64,000 nucleotides of DNA from Flavobacterium sp. MedPE-SWcel (GTDB lineage: Bacteria; Bacteroidota; Bacteroidia; Flavobacteriales; Flavobacteriaceae). The notes under the pieces are model-generated. The model saw nothing but the letters and a program-made list of their open reading frames with translations, was not told the origin of the DNA and ran no database searches. The position numbers and the translations under genes are program-made. The DNA lies in the NCBI GenBank assembly GCA_001874325.1, contig MPCW01000001.1, positions 1 through 64,000 of the forward strand, written 5' to 3'. This document shows positions 29,070 through 37,519 of this stretch, in pieces (the stretch's first letter is position 1; each line of letters begins with the position of its first letter).

Positions 29070-30071
29070 ATGAAAAAATATTTACCTGTAATACTACGAA
29101 TTGTTGTTGCCTTTTTATTTTTAATATCGGCAGTAGCTAAAATGTACCCTTCACCATATTTTGCAATTACTACTTTTGAAGTAAAGCAGTTATATGTAAT
29201 GGGCTTTTCTGAAAGTTTTGCACCTTATTTTTCACGAACATTAATAGGACTTGAAATAGCTTTAGGTTTGTTACTATTACAACCTAATTATTTAAAAAAA
29301 TTAGTAATCCCTTCTACCATATTAATGCTATTAGTTTTTACTACGCATCTTACTGTAGAAACCATACAAAATGGAGGTAATAGTGGTAATTGTGGCTGTT
29401 TTGGTGAATTATTACCTATGACTCCTATAGAGGCTATTATAAAAAATGTAGTTGCTATACTACTTTTAGTAGTTTTATCTAAATTAACAAACCCTAGTAC
29501 TACTAGAAAAAACAACTTTTGGGTACTTACAACTGTTACTCTTGCTAGTATACTAGCAGTATTTATGCTTGCGCCTATTCAGCCACAAACTACAGCTGTA
29601 GCTACTACTAATGATGGAGTTACTGAAGTTGAATTTACAAATGTTACAGATGGTGCCCCAGCACCAGTACAGTCAATTTACGCTCAATATTTTCCTAATA
29701 TAGATAAGAACAAAAAAATAGTAGCTCTTTTTGCACCAGGGTGTGAGCATTGTAGAGATGCTGCAAAAGAACTAACTGCTCTAAAAAACGAAGATGAAAA
29801 CTTCCCAGAAATGAGTGTTTTATTCATGGATGAAGAAGCTGATCTTATCCCTGAATTCTTTGAGTATGCTGGTAAAAAATACCCTTATCAGGTGCTTGAT
29901 ATAATTAATTTTTGGAAAATATTAGGCGACGAACAAGATACTCCTGGTATCATTTACCTTTGGAATGGAAATGTTATTGAAGAGTGGGATGGTATTAACG
30001 ATAATAAGTTTGTTACTAGCGAGCTTGTAGAGGCGTTAAGCAAACCTTATTCAACAGAAACAAATAAATAA
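29070..30071 (+). CDS. DoxX/MauE-like membrane domain fused to thioredoxin-like domain (BT_3928 type)
   Basis: A 333-aa inner-membrane protein. The N-terminal half has four membrane helices of the DoxX/MauE type, with the redox motif GNCGCFGELLPMTPIEAIIK that is typical of MauE-like proteins. After a fifth hydrophobic stretch (about residues 148-168) comes a periplasmic thioredoxin-like domain with ALFAPGCEHCRDAAKEL, a C-x-x-C active site (CEHC). The layout matches the family annotated BT_3928 in Bacteroidota. It probably passes electrons or disulfides across the membrane (inference). A thioredoxin-fold lipoprotein (31232) lies two genes downstream. Confidence 0.88.
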   Translation: MKKYLPVILRIVVAFLFLISAVAKMYPSPYFAITTFEVKQLYVMGFSESFAPYFSRTLIGLEIALGLLLLQPNYLKKLVIPSTILMLLVFTTHLTVETIQNGGNSGNCGCFGELLPMTPIEAIIKNVVAILLLVVLSKLTNPSTTRKNNFWVLTTVTLASILAVFMLAPIQPQTTAVATTNDGVTEVEFTNVTDGAPAPVQSIYAQYFPNIDKNKKIVALFAPGCEHCRDAAKELTALKNEDENFPEMSVLFMDEEADLIPEFFEYAGKKYPYQVLDIINFWKILGDEQDTPGIIYLWNGNVIEEWDGINDNKFVTSELVEALSKPYSTETNK

Positions 30072-30083
30072 ACACCTTTTCAT

Positions 30084-31160
30084 TTGTTAAAGTACTTTTT
30101 ATACAAAATAGGATATGCATTACTTACACTTTTTGGTGTAGTAACTGTCATATTCTTTTTGTTTACGGTACTCCCTGGCGATCCTGCACGAATGATGCTC
30201 GACCAGAATGAAAATTCTGAACAACTTGCTATTATCAAAAAAAAGTATGGCTTTGATAAACCTGTAAGTACTCAATATCTATATTATTTAAACGACCTCT
30301 CTCCTATTTCTTTTCATAGTACAAATACCAGTGATTACACCTACTTATCAAAGGGAAAGTATAATAACTTAGAACTATTTACTACAGGTACTACAACTAC
30401 CGTTATTAAAACACCTTACTTACGAGAAAGTTTTCAGAAAAGTGGTAAAAAAGTAACCCAAGTAATAAGCGATACACTACCCAATACTGTTATACTAGCC
30501 TTTAGTGCTATTGTAATTGCTATTATAATAGGTATTGTTTTGGGTATTATTTCGGCTCTTAATAAAGATACTTGGCTCGATAGAATGATTGCTCTAATGA
30601 GCACTTTAGGAATGAGTCTTCCTTCCTTTTTCTCAGCTATACTATTTGCATGGATATTTGGGTTTTTACTTCATGAATATACTAACCTAAACATGACAGG
30701 AAGTTTGTATGAAGTAGATGACTTTGGAGAAGGAAGTTACATACAATGGAAAAATTTAATACTTCCTGCCATAGTACTCGGTATACGACCAATAGGTGTA
30801 GTAACACAGCTTATGCGAAACTCATTACTAGAGGTTATGGGACAAGATTACATTCGTACAGCTAGAGCTAAAGGGCTTAGTGAGGTACACATTATAAGAA
30901 AACATGCGCTAAAAAATGCATTAAATCCTGTGGTTACTGCAATATCAGGTTGGTTTGCCTCTATGCTTGCTGGTGCTGTATTTGTAGAATATATTTTTGG
31001 TTGGAATGGTTTAGGTAAAGAAGTTGTAGAAGCCCTTAATACACTAGACTTACCTATAATAATGGGATCAGTACTGGTAATAGCTACTACATTTGTGATT
31101 ATTAATATTTTAGTAGACATTATATATGCATGGTTAGACCCAAAAATACGTTTAGAGTAA
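30084..31160 (+). CDS. Dpp/Opp-type ABC transporter permease, orphan
   Basis: A 358-aa inner-membrane permease of the DppB class. It starts at a TTG 12 bases after the previous stop, with the family N-terminus KYFLYKIGYALLTLFGVVTV and VLPGDPARMMLD. Six membrane helices are present, with a periplasmic insertion of about 90 residues after helix 1. The EAA loop that contacts the ATPase is clear: DYIRTARAKGLSEVHIIRKH followed by ALKNALNPVV. No ATP-binding protein, second permease or binding protein is in the window, so its partners are elsewhere or it works with a shared ATPase. The substrate (peptide or other) cannot be read from the sequence. Confidence 0.9.
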   Translation: MLKYFLYKIGYALLTLFGVVTVIFFLFTVLPGDPARMMLDQNENSEQLAIIKKKYGFDKPVSTQYLYYLNDLSPISFHSTNTSDYTYLSKGKYNNLELFTTGTTTTVIKTPYLRESFQKSGKKVTQVISDTLPNTVILAFSAIVIAIIIGIVLGIISALNKDTWLDRMIALMSTLGMSLPSFFSAILFAWIFGFLLHEYTNLNMTGSLYEVDDFGEGSYIQWKNLILPAIVLGIRPIGVVTQLMRNSLLEVMGQDYIRTARAKGLSEVHIIRKHALKNALNPVVTAISGWFASMLAGAVFVEYIFGWNGLGKEVVEALNTLDLPIIMGSVLVIATTFVIINILVDIIYAWLDPKIRLE

Positions 31161-31198
31161 TTTCACAAAACTATAACAATCTTTAAAACATTAGTAAG

Positions 31199-31206
31199 TA
31201 AATTTG
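31199..31206 (+). promoter_or_regulatory. Candidate -7 box for the TlpA-like gene and tpiA
   Basis: TAAATTTG matches TAnnTTTG, 25 bases before the start codon. Confidence 0.5.
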
Positions 31207-31231
31207 TTGGGTTAACTAAATTTTAAATAAA

Positions 31232-31732
31232 ATGAAAAAAATGCTATTATTACCACTGTTGCTAATTACATTTGTATCGTGCACAGGACAGAAAGAAGAT
31301 CCTACTAGTTTTACTGAAGCTGCATTGAATGATAAAATGACATCATTAAGTGGAGAAGAGATGCAACTTAAAGATGTATTAGAAAAATATAAAGGAAAAA
31401 CTGTTCTTGTAGATGTATGGGCCTCTTGGTGTCCTGATTGTATAAAAGGAATGCCGAAAGTAGAAGCCTTACAAGAAAAATACCCTGATGTAGTGTACTT
31501 ATTTTTATCTTACGATAAATCAGTAAGTGCTTGGGAAAAAGGTATTGAAAAATATAATGTTAATGGAGAACATTATCTTGTAGGTTCTAAATGGAAAGGC
31601 GGTACCTTTAGCGAATCTATCGGGTTAGACTGGATACCACGTTATTTAGTACTAGACAAAGAAGGAAATATAGCAATGTATTATGCTAAAGAGGCAGATG
31701 ACGAGAAAATAATTGCCCAACTTAAAAAATAA
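31232..31732 (+). CDS. TlpA-like thioredoxin-fold lipoprotein
   Basis: A 166-aa lipoprotein. The signal ends in the lipobox FVSC (cysteine 17). The mature protein is a TlpA/ResA-type thioredoxin with the active site VWASWCPDCIKGMP (C-P-D-C) and the LDKEGNIAMYY strand near the end. Such proteins reduce disulfides in the periplasm; the substrate is unknown. Only 6 bases separate it from tpiA, so the two share a transcript. Confidence 0.93.
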   Translation: MKKMLLLPLLLITFVSCTGQKEDPTSFTEAALNDKMTSLSGEEMQLKDVLEKYKGKTVLVDVWASWCPDCIKGMPKVEALQEKYPDVVYLFLSYDKSVSAWEKGIEKYNVNGEHYLVGSKWKGGTFSESIGLDWIPRYLVLDKEGNIAMYYAKEADDEKIIAQLKK

Positions 31733-31738
31733 TAAATA

Positions 31739-32491
31739 ATGAGAAAACAGATTGTTGCTGGAAATTGGAAAATGAACAACGACAGCAAGGAGACAAAAGC
31801 TTTACTTGACGAATTGTTAGCTAAACGACCTGAAAAAACAACAACTAAAATAGTTGTTGCTCCTACTTTTACAAACCTACAATCTGCTGTAGAACAAGCA
31901 GCAGGAAGTAACATTATAGTTGCTGCCCAAAACATGCATCAAGAAGAAAATGGTGCTTATACAGGTGAAATATCTGTAGGGATGCTAAAAAGTATTAATG
32001 TAAATACTGTTATTTTAGGACACTCAGAAAGAAGAGCTTACTTTGGTGAAACCAATGATATTCTTGCCAAAAAAGTAGATGTAGCATTAAAAAATAATGT
32101 TACTATTATTTTTTGCTTTGGTGAAGAGCTTTCCGATAGACAATCTGACAATCATTTTAAAGTAGTCGAATCTCAATTAAAAGAAGGTCTTTTCCATATT
32201 AATGAAAATCAATGGGCTAGTGTAGTATTAGCTTACGAGCCTGTATGGGCTATTGGTACTGGTGAAACAGCATCACCAGAACAAGCGCAAGAAATGCATG
32301 GTTTTATTAGATCTCTTTTAAGAGAAAACATTAGTGAAAATGTAGCTAACCAAACCTCTATATTATATGGTGGTAGTGTAAAACCTAGTAATGCCGAAGA
32401 GATTTTCTCTAAACCAGATGTTGATGGTGGTTTAATAGGTGGTGCAGCTTTAAAAGCTAATGACTTTGTTACTATTATAAATGCAATGTAA
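31739..32491 (+). CDS. tpiA: Triosephosphate isomerase
   Basis: A 250-aa TIM-barrel enzyme interconverting dihydroxyacetone phosphate and glyceraldehyde 3-phosphate. The active-site residues are Lys11 (GNWKMN), His95 (LGHSERR) and Glu167 (AYEPVWAIGTG). The phosphate-binding ends YGGSVKPSN and DGGLIGGAAL are present. The length is standard. A long perfect hairpin terminator follows. Confidence 0.98.
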   Translation: MRKQIVAGNWKMNNDSKETKALLDELLAKRPEKTTTKIVVAPTFTNLQSAVEQAAGSNIIVAAQNMHQEENGAYTGEISVGMLKSINVNTVILGHSERRAYFGETNDILAKKVDVALKNNVTIIFCFGEELSDRQSDNHFKVVESQLKEGLFHINENQWASVVLAYEPVWAIGTGETASPEQAQEMHGFIRSLLRENISENVANQTSILYGGSVKPSNAEEIFSKPDVDGGLIGGAALKANDFVTIINAM

Positions 32492-32505
32492 TTTTACATA
32501 TACAT

Positions 32506-32550
32506 TTTAAATATCAAAAAGCGGCTTATAGCCGCTTTTTGATATTTAAA
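32506..32550. terminator. Terminator after tpiA, perfect 20-bp stem
   Basis: TTTAAATATCAAAAAGCGGC (32506-32525) and its exact reverse complement (32531-32550) flank a 5-base loop TTATA. The G/C core followed by five Ts fits an intrinsic terminator. The symmetric A/T flanks extend the stem. Confidence 0.9.
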
Positions 32551-32705
32551 AACCTGTAAGCATATTCTTAGTTATTTAATTGTATACTATTTTACATTAA
32601 AGACACATACACTACACATAAGTTAATGCAGTAGTTATTTTTAACTAATAATTAATTAAAGTTAGACATGGAGATTTGCAGTTATTATTAACAAACTACA
32701 AACTC

Positions 32706-35700
32706 ATGTTAAACAACTACGCTAAAAAAATGCTTATGTTACTAGCTTTCTGTCTAGTAACAACAGTATCTAGTGCACAAAGTCTTATGCACTACTGGAA
32801 TTTTAATGATGTTAGTGACACTGTAGAGATGGTCGAAGCAGACTACTCTATTGTTGCTGGAACTACATCTATAACTTACCCTGGAACAGGAAGTGGTTAT
32901 ATGGATGATGTATCAGGAAACATCCTTAATGCTCAAAATGGTGATCCTGCAGGAAACGGATTACGCCCGAGAAACCCTAGTAATACAAGATCGCTTGTTA
33001 TTGCTTTCCCAACTACAGGCTATGAAGATCTAACAGTATCATTTGCAACTAAGAGAACAGGATCTGGTGCAACAGAACAATATTATAGCTATAGTATTGA
33101 TGGTGGTGCAAATTATATCACTACTGATCTTGCAACTACTACTTATTTTCCTACTGAAGACTATACCCTTGTAACAGTAGACTTTTCTACCATTACAACA
33201 GTAGAAAACAATGCTGATTTTGTTTTTAAAATTGACTTTGGTGGTGACAATGCCGCTGGAACAAGTGGAAACAATAGATTTGATAACCTTGCTGTAATAG
33301 GGTCACTAATGGATGGTGTAGAAGATGTTACTGCTCCTCTTGCTGTATTTACTCCTGCTAATGAAGATAGCTTCTTAGCAATCAACACAACTCCTCAAAT
33401 TGTTTTTAACGAAGCTGTAAGATTACTTGACGATAGTGCTATTACTGATGCTAATGCAGCATCTCTTATAGAACTACGTTTAAATGATTTTGATGGTGCA
33501 ACAGTACCATTTACAACAACATTTGCTGATAATACTATTACTATTATACCTACTGGTGATTTAATGAATGACCAGCAATATTATGTTGCTCTTTTAGGTA
33601 ACACTGTTGAAGACATGAGTGATAACGTTGTAACAGATACACAATCAATTACTTTTAACACTATAGCTATACAAACAGAATTCACTGCTGGTGATATGGT
33701 TGTTACTGCTTATAGAATGAATGCTTCTTCTGAAGATGAGATAGCACTACTTACCCTTGTAGATATTACTCCTAATACTTTTATATACCTTACAGATTCT
33801 AAATATACAAGTAACCCACAACCACAATGTGGTGAAGCTATAATGTGGACAGCTACACAGTGTGTTCCTGCTGGATCAGTTATTACTATACAAACTGGAG
33901 AAAAAGTTTCTAACCTTGGTACAGTAACTGGTAATGATTTTGGTCTTAGCTCTGGTGGAGATCAAGTTATAGTTTATACAGGTTCAGCTACTGCCCCTAA
34001 CTACATTACTGCAATGTCATCTAATGCTTGGTTAGCAGATAATACTAGCTGTAGTGGTAGTGAGTCTATGATACCTGCAGGTCTTGTAGATGGTACTAGC
34101 TCAATAAGCCTTGCTACTGCTCCTGACAATATTGATGGTAACACTGTAAATGCTTACTATAACGGAACACAAGCTGGTACTGCTACTGAACTTAAAGCTG
34201 CAATATTAAACCCTGCAAACTGGGTGGGTGCTGCTGCTGGTACTGATGATCAAGTATGGCCAACATGGAGTTTTCCAAGTGCTCCAACGGTACAAGATAT
34301 CGCTGTAGTAAACAATACTACTATAGTAATTACTTTTAACAATGAACTTAATGCAACATCAGCTGCTACTTTGGCTAACTATACTGGTATAGATAACCTA
34401 GATACTGCTGTAGTAAACAATAATGTAGTAACACTTACTTATTCTACAGCCTTTGCATCTGGTACTGACTATGAACTTACAATAAACAATGTAGAAGATG
34501 GTGCTGGTCTTTCTATGGCATGTGCATATACATATAACTTTGGTTATAACACTGAGTTATCTTTTGATACCGACTTTATGGTAATAAATGAAGATGCTGG
34601 TACTATAGATATAATACTTAACCTTTCTAACCCATCTGTATCTTCTGTAGATCTTGTTTTAAAAGCAGCTCCATTTAGCACAGCTGATGATGCTGACTTT
34701 ACATACACAACTACTACATTGAACTTTACAGGTACAAGTACATTAACACAAACTATCTCAATTCCTGTACTAGACGATACTGAAGAAGAGCAACATGCTG
34801 AATACTTTGTATTAAGTCTTGAAAATGCTGTAGATCTTACTCTTAATGATGAAACTTTAGCTACTATTTATATTAAAGATAACGACCGTATCGCTCCAGA
34901 ACCAAGTCAAGATATCGAACTTGACTACATTGGTAGTTTCGATCCATCTGGAACTGGTAATAGTACTTGTGAAATAGTAGTTTATGATGCTGACACACAA
35001 AGATTATTTACGACTAGTGCTGATGCAGGTTTCTTAGATATTATAGATTTTTCTAATCCTGAAACTCCATCTGTTGTAAGTTCAATAGATATAAACTCTT
35101 ATGGTGGTATTACTAGTGTAGCAGTAAACAATGGTACAGTAGCAATTGCATCTCCTAACGCAAATGAGCAATTAAATGGTTCTGTAGTATTCTTTGATAC
35201 TGATGGTACTTTTATAAGCCAAGTAACTGTTGGTGCATTACCTGACAATATTAGCTTTACTCCTGACGGTACTAAAGTAATTACTGCTAATGAAGGGCAG
35301 CCTAATGAAGATTATAGTGTAGATCCTGAAGGTTCTGTTAGTGTAATAGACGTTACTGGTAACATTGCTGATTTAACAGATGCAAATGTTACAACTATAG
35401 ACTTTACTGCTTATAATGCAGATGAAGCAACACTTATGGCTGCTGGAGTAAGAAAACTAAAACTTACTAGTACTTTATCTCAAGATTTCGAACCAGAATA
35501 TGTTGCTATAAGCTCAGATTCTCAAAAAGCTTGGGTAGCATTACAAGAAAACAATGCTGTTGCTGAGATAAACTTAACTAACAATACTATAAACGATATA
35601 TGGGCTTTAGGTACTAAAGACATGAGTCTTGTTGGTAACGGTTTTGATATATCTGATAAAAACGATGAAATACTTATTGCAAACTGGCCAATACAAGCAT

Positions 35701-36638
35701 TCTACATTCCTGATGCTATTGCTACATATAATGTAGGTGGTACTAATTATATTATTACTGCTAACGAAGGTGATGAAAAAGAATATGGTAGCTTTGAAGA
35801 AAGAACAACTATTGGTAACGACGACTATATGCTTGACGCTACTAACTATCCACAATCTGAAATGCTTAAGAAAAAGGTTAATGCAGGTCGATTTAGAGTA
35901 TCTAACCTTAGTGGTAACACTGATGCTGATGCTGAATTTGAACAAATTTACTGTGTAGGTTCTCGTTCATTCTCAATATTTAATGCTGATACTAAAGCAA
36001 TTGTATTTGATAGTGGTGATGACTTTGAAATGCATATTGCTAATGATCCTACTTTTAATGGACTATTTAATAGTGATAACGATGAGAACAAATTTAAAGG
36101 TAGAAGCCGTGCTAAAGGTCCAGAACCAGAAGGTGTTGTAGTTGCTACTATTGAAGATCGTACTTTTGCATTCATTGGTCTTGAAAGAGTTGGTGGTGTA
36201 ATGGTATATGATGTTACAGATCCTAACGCTCCAGTATTTGTAGATTACAAAAACACTAGAAGCACATCTGCTTTTGGAGGAGATAATGGTCCTGAAGGAA
36301 TTACATTTATAAGTAGTGAGGATAGCCCTAACGATAAAAATTATATTGTTGTTGCTAACGAAGTAAGTGGAACACTTAGTACTTTTGAAATAGATGTTAC
36401 TAACCTTGGTACTACTGATTTTGTAAATACTCCTAAAACATTTGCAATATTCCCTAACCCTGCAAATGACGGTATAGTATATTTTAACCGTGTTGCTGAT
36501 GTAGAAGTATATGACATCAACGGTAAACTATTACATTCAGAAAAACAAGTATTGACTCTAAACACGTCAACAATGGCTTCTGGAATATATATTATAAAAA
36601 CTGCTGAAGGTATTGTTAAAAAATTAATCGTTAGATAA
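32706..36638 (+). CDS. Choice-of-anchor I family protein with T9SS type A sorting domain
   Basis: A protein of about 1310 aa, exported through a Sec signal (MLLAFCLVTTVSSAQS). The ORF track starts at a TTG ten codons upstream; the ATG at 32706 gives a normal signal peptide. The N-terminal module (LMHYWNFNDVSD) is a beta-sandwich. A SbsA-type Ig domain follows (TPQIVFNEAV ... ADNTITIIPTGDLM), then a lamin-tail-like region and a second Ig-like unit (TIVITFNNELN). A Calx-beta-like domain follows (VINEDAGTIDIILNLSN). The C-terminal 500 residues form the choice-of-anchor I beta-propeller (IELDYIGSFDPSGTG ... GPEGITFISSED), a domain related to alkaline-phosphatase-like surface proteins. The last 70 residues are a type A T9SS domain (FAIFPNPANDGIVYFN). 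Cell-surface or secreted; function unproven. Confidence 0.9.
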   Translation: MLNNYAKKMLMLLAFCLVTTVSSAQSLMHYWNFNDVSDTVEMVEADYSIVAGTTSITYPGTGSGYMDDVSGNILNAQNGDPAGNGLRPRNPSNTRSLVIAFPTTGYEDLTVSFATKRTGSGATEQYYSYSIDGGANYITTDLATTTYFPTEDYTLVTVDFSTITTVENNADFVFKIDFGGDNAAGTSGNNRFDNLAVIGSLMDGVEDVTAPLAVFTPANEDSFLAINTTPQIVFNEAVRLLDDSAITDANAASLIELRLNDFDGATVPFTTTFADNTITIIPTGDLMNDQQYYVALLGNTVEDMSDNVVTDTQSITFNTIAIQTEFTAGDMVVTAYRMNASSEDEIALLTLVDITPNTFIYLTDSKYTSNPQPQCGEAIMWTATQCVPAGSVITIQTGEKVSNLGTVTGNDFGLSSGGDQVIVYTGSATAPNYITAMSSNAWLADNTSCSGSESMIPAGLVDGTSSISLATAPDNIDGNTVNAYYNGTQAGTATELKAAILNPANWVGAAAGTDDQVWPTWSFPSAPTVQDIAVVNNTTIVITFNNELNATSAATLANYTGIDNLDTAVVNNNVVTLTYSTAFASGTDYELTINNVEDGAGLSMACAYTYNFGYNTELSFDTDFMVINEDAGTIDIILNLSNPSVSSVDLVLKAAPFSTADDADFTYTTTTLNFTGTSTLTQTISIPVLDDTEEEQHAEYFVLSLENAVDLTLNDETLATIYIKDNDRIAPEPSQDIELDYIGSFDPSGTGNSTCEIVVYDADTQRLFTTSADAGFLDIIDFSNPETPSVVSSIDINSYGGITSVAVNNGTVAIASPNANEQLNGSVVFFDTDGTFISQVTVGALPDNISFTPDGTKVITANEGQPNEDYSVDPEGSVSVIDVTGNIADLTDANVTTIDFTAYNADEATLMAAGVRKLKLTSTLSQDFEPEYVAISSDSQKAWVALQENNAVAEINLTNNTINDIWALGTKDMSLVGNGFDISDKNDEILIANWPIQAFYIPDAIATYNVGGTNYIITANEGDEKEYGSFEERTTIGNDDYMLDATNYPQSEMLKKKVNAGRFRVSNLSGNTDADAEFEQIYCVGSRSFSIFNADTKAIVFDSGDDFEMHIANDPTFNGLFNSDNDENKFKGRSRAKGPEPEGVVVATIEDRTFAFIGLERVGGVMVYDVTDPNAPVFVDYKNTRSTSAFGGDNGPEGITFISSEDSPNDKNYIVVANEVSGTLSTFEIDVTNLGTTDFVNTPKTFAIFPNPANDGIVYFNRVADVEVYDINGKLLHSEKQVLTLNTSTMASGIYIIKTAEGIVKKLIVR

Positions 36639-36662
36639 TTTTAATATCTATAGTATAAAATT

Positions 36663-36692
36663 AAATCCTGCCTTAATCGGCAGGATTTTTTT
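36663..36692 (+). terminator. Terminator after the choice-of-anchor I gene
   Basis: AAATCCTGCC and GGCAGGATTT form a 10-bp stem around TTAATC, followed by a T-run. It lies 24 bases past the stop. Confidence 0.85.
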
Positions 36693-36719
36693 ATTTTTAC
36701 TAACTCAATTAAAATAATT

Positions 36720-37460
36720 ATGGATAACTTCTTAAGTCCTATTACTACATTCTGGATATTGTCTATAATCGCTTTTGTATTTATTATACTAAAGCGTAAA
36801 AAAACAGCTAAGATATTTTTAATCATAGCTTTTCTAGATTTATTTATATTTTCTGTTACCCCCCTACCTACCTATTTATTAAAAAAACTAGAACAGCAAT
36901 ATATCCCTATTAATACTAATAAATTAGATAAAAACTTACCTATAATGGTACTGGGTGGCGGGCATACAAACGATCATAATTTACCAACCACAAACCAACT
37001 TTCTAGTGTAGCTCTACCTAGGCTTGTAGAAGGAGTTCGTTTATACAAACAAATAAATGGTAGTACCTTTATATTATCAGGCTATACAAACAAAAATAAC
37101 GCTCCTCATGCCGAAGTAATGGCTAAAAGTGCTATATCATTAGGTGTAAATAAAAAAGACACCATAATGCTTATAAAGCCTGGAACAACATGGGATGAAG
37201 CCATTGCCTTTAAAAAACGTTTTGGTAGTAAACAAAAGTTTATTCTAGTTACTAGTGCTTCACATATGCCTAGAGCCATGAAAGCTTTTAAAAACCAAGG
37301 GTTACACCCTATAGCTGCACCTGCTAACTTTTTAATCAAAGATGACTATGATAAATCTATATATAACTGGAAACCATCAGTATCAAAAATAAAACATACA
37401 GAGAAGGCACTACATGAGTACGTCGGTATATTGTATTACGATTGGTTTAAAAAAGAATAA
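36720..37460 (+). CDS. ElyC/SanA/YdcF family (DUF218) membrane protein
   Basis: A 246-aa protein with two N-terminal membrane helices (about residues 8-24 and 30-49) and a periplasmic DUF218 domain. Family motifs are PIMVLGGGH, RLVEGVRLYKQ, FILSGYTN, the acidic/Asn EAIAFKK stretch and FILVTSASHMPRAMKAFKNQG. ElyC of E. coli is linked to envelope integrity and lipid-II-related metabolism; the Flavobacterium protein is expected to act at the inner membrane, but the substrate is unknown. Convergent with glmM, with a shared hairpin between. Confidence 0.9.
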   Translation: MDNFLSPITTFWILSIIAFVFIILKRKKTAKIFLIIAFLDLFIFSVTPLPTYLLKKLEQQYIPINTNKLDKNLPIMVLGGGHTNDHNLPTTNQLSSVALPRLVEGVRLYKQINGSTFILSGYTNKNNAPHAEVMAKSAISLGVNKKDTIMLIKPGTTWDEAIAFKKRFGSKQKFILVTSASHMPRAMKAFKNQGLHPIAAPANFLIKDDYDKSIYNWKPSVSKIKHTEKALHEYVGILYYDWFKKE

Positions 37461-37492
37461 AAAAGCGCTGTAAAATTTTACAGCACTTTTTT
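37461..37492. terminator. Bidirectional terminator between elyC-like gene and glmM-like gene
   Basis: An 8-9 bp stem GCTGTAAAA/TTTTACAGC, extended past one C-A mismatch by AAAAG/CTTTT, is flanked by A and T runs on either side. It serves the two convergent genes. Confidence 0.8.
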
Positions 37493-37519
37493 ATTATAAA
37501 GTAAGTTTATACAGGCAAA

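Noticed and set aside
35607-36175. Antisense ORFs of 75-112 codons inside the choice-of-anchor I gene
   Set aside because: They follow the shadow of the coding frame and show low-complexity hydrophobic translation without any domain.
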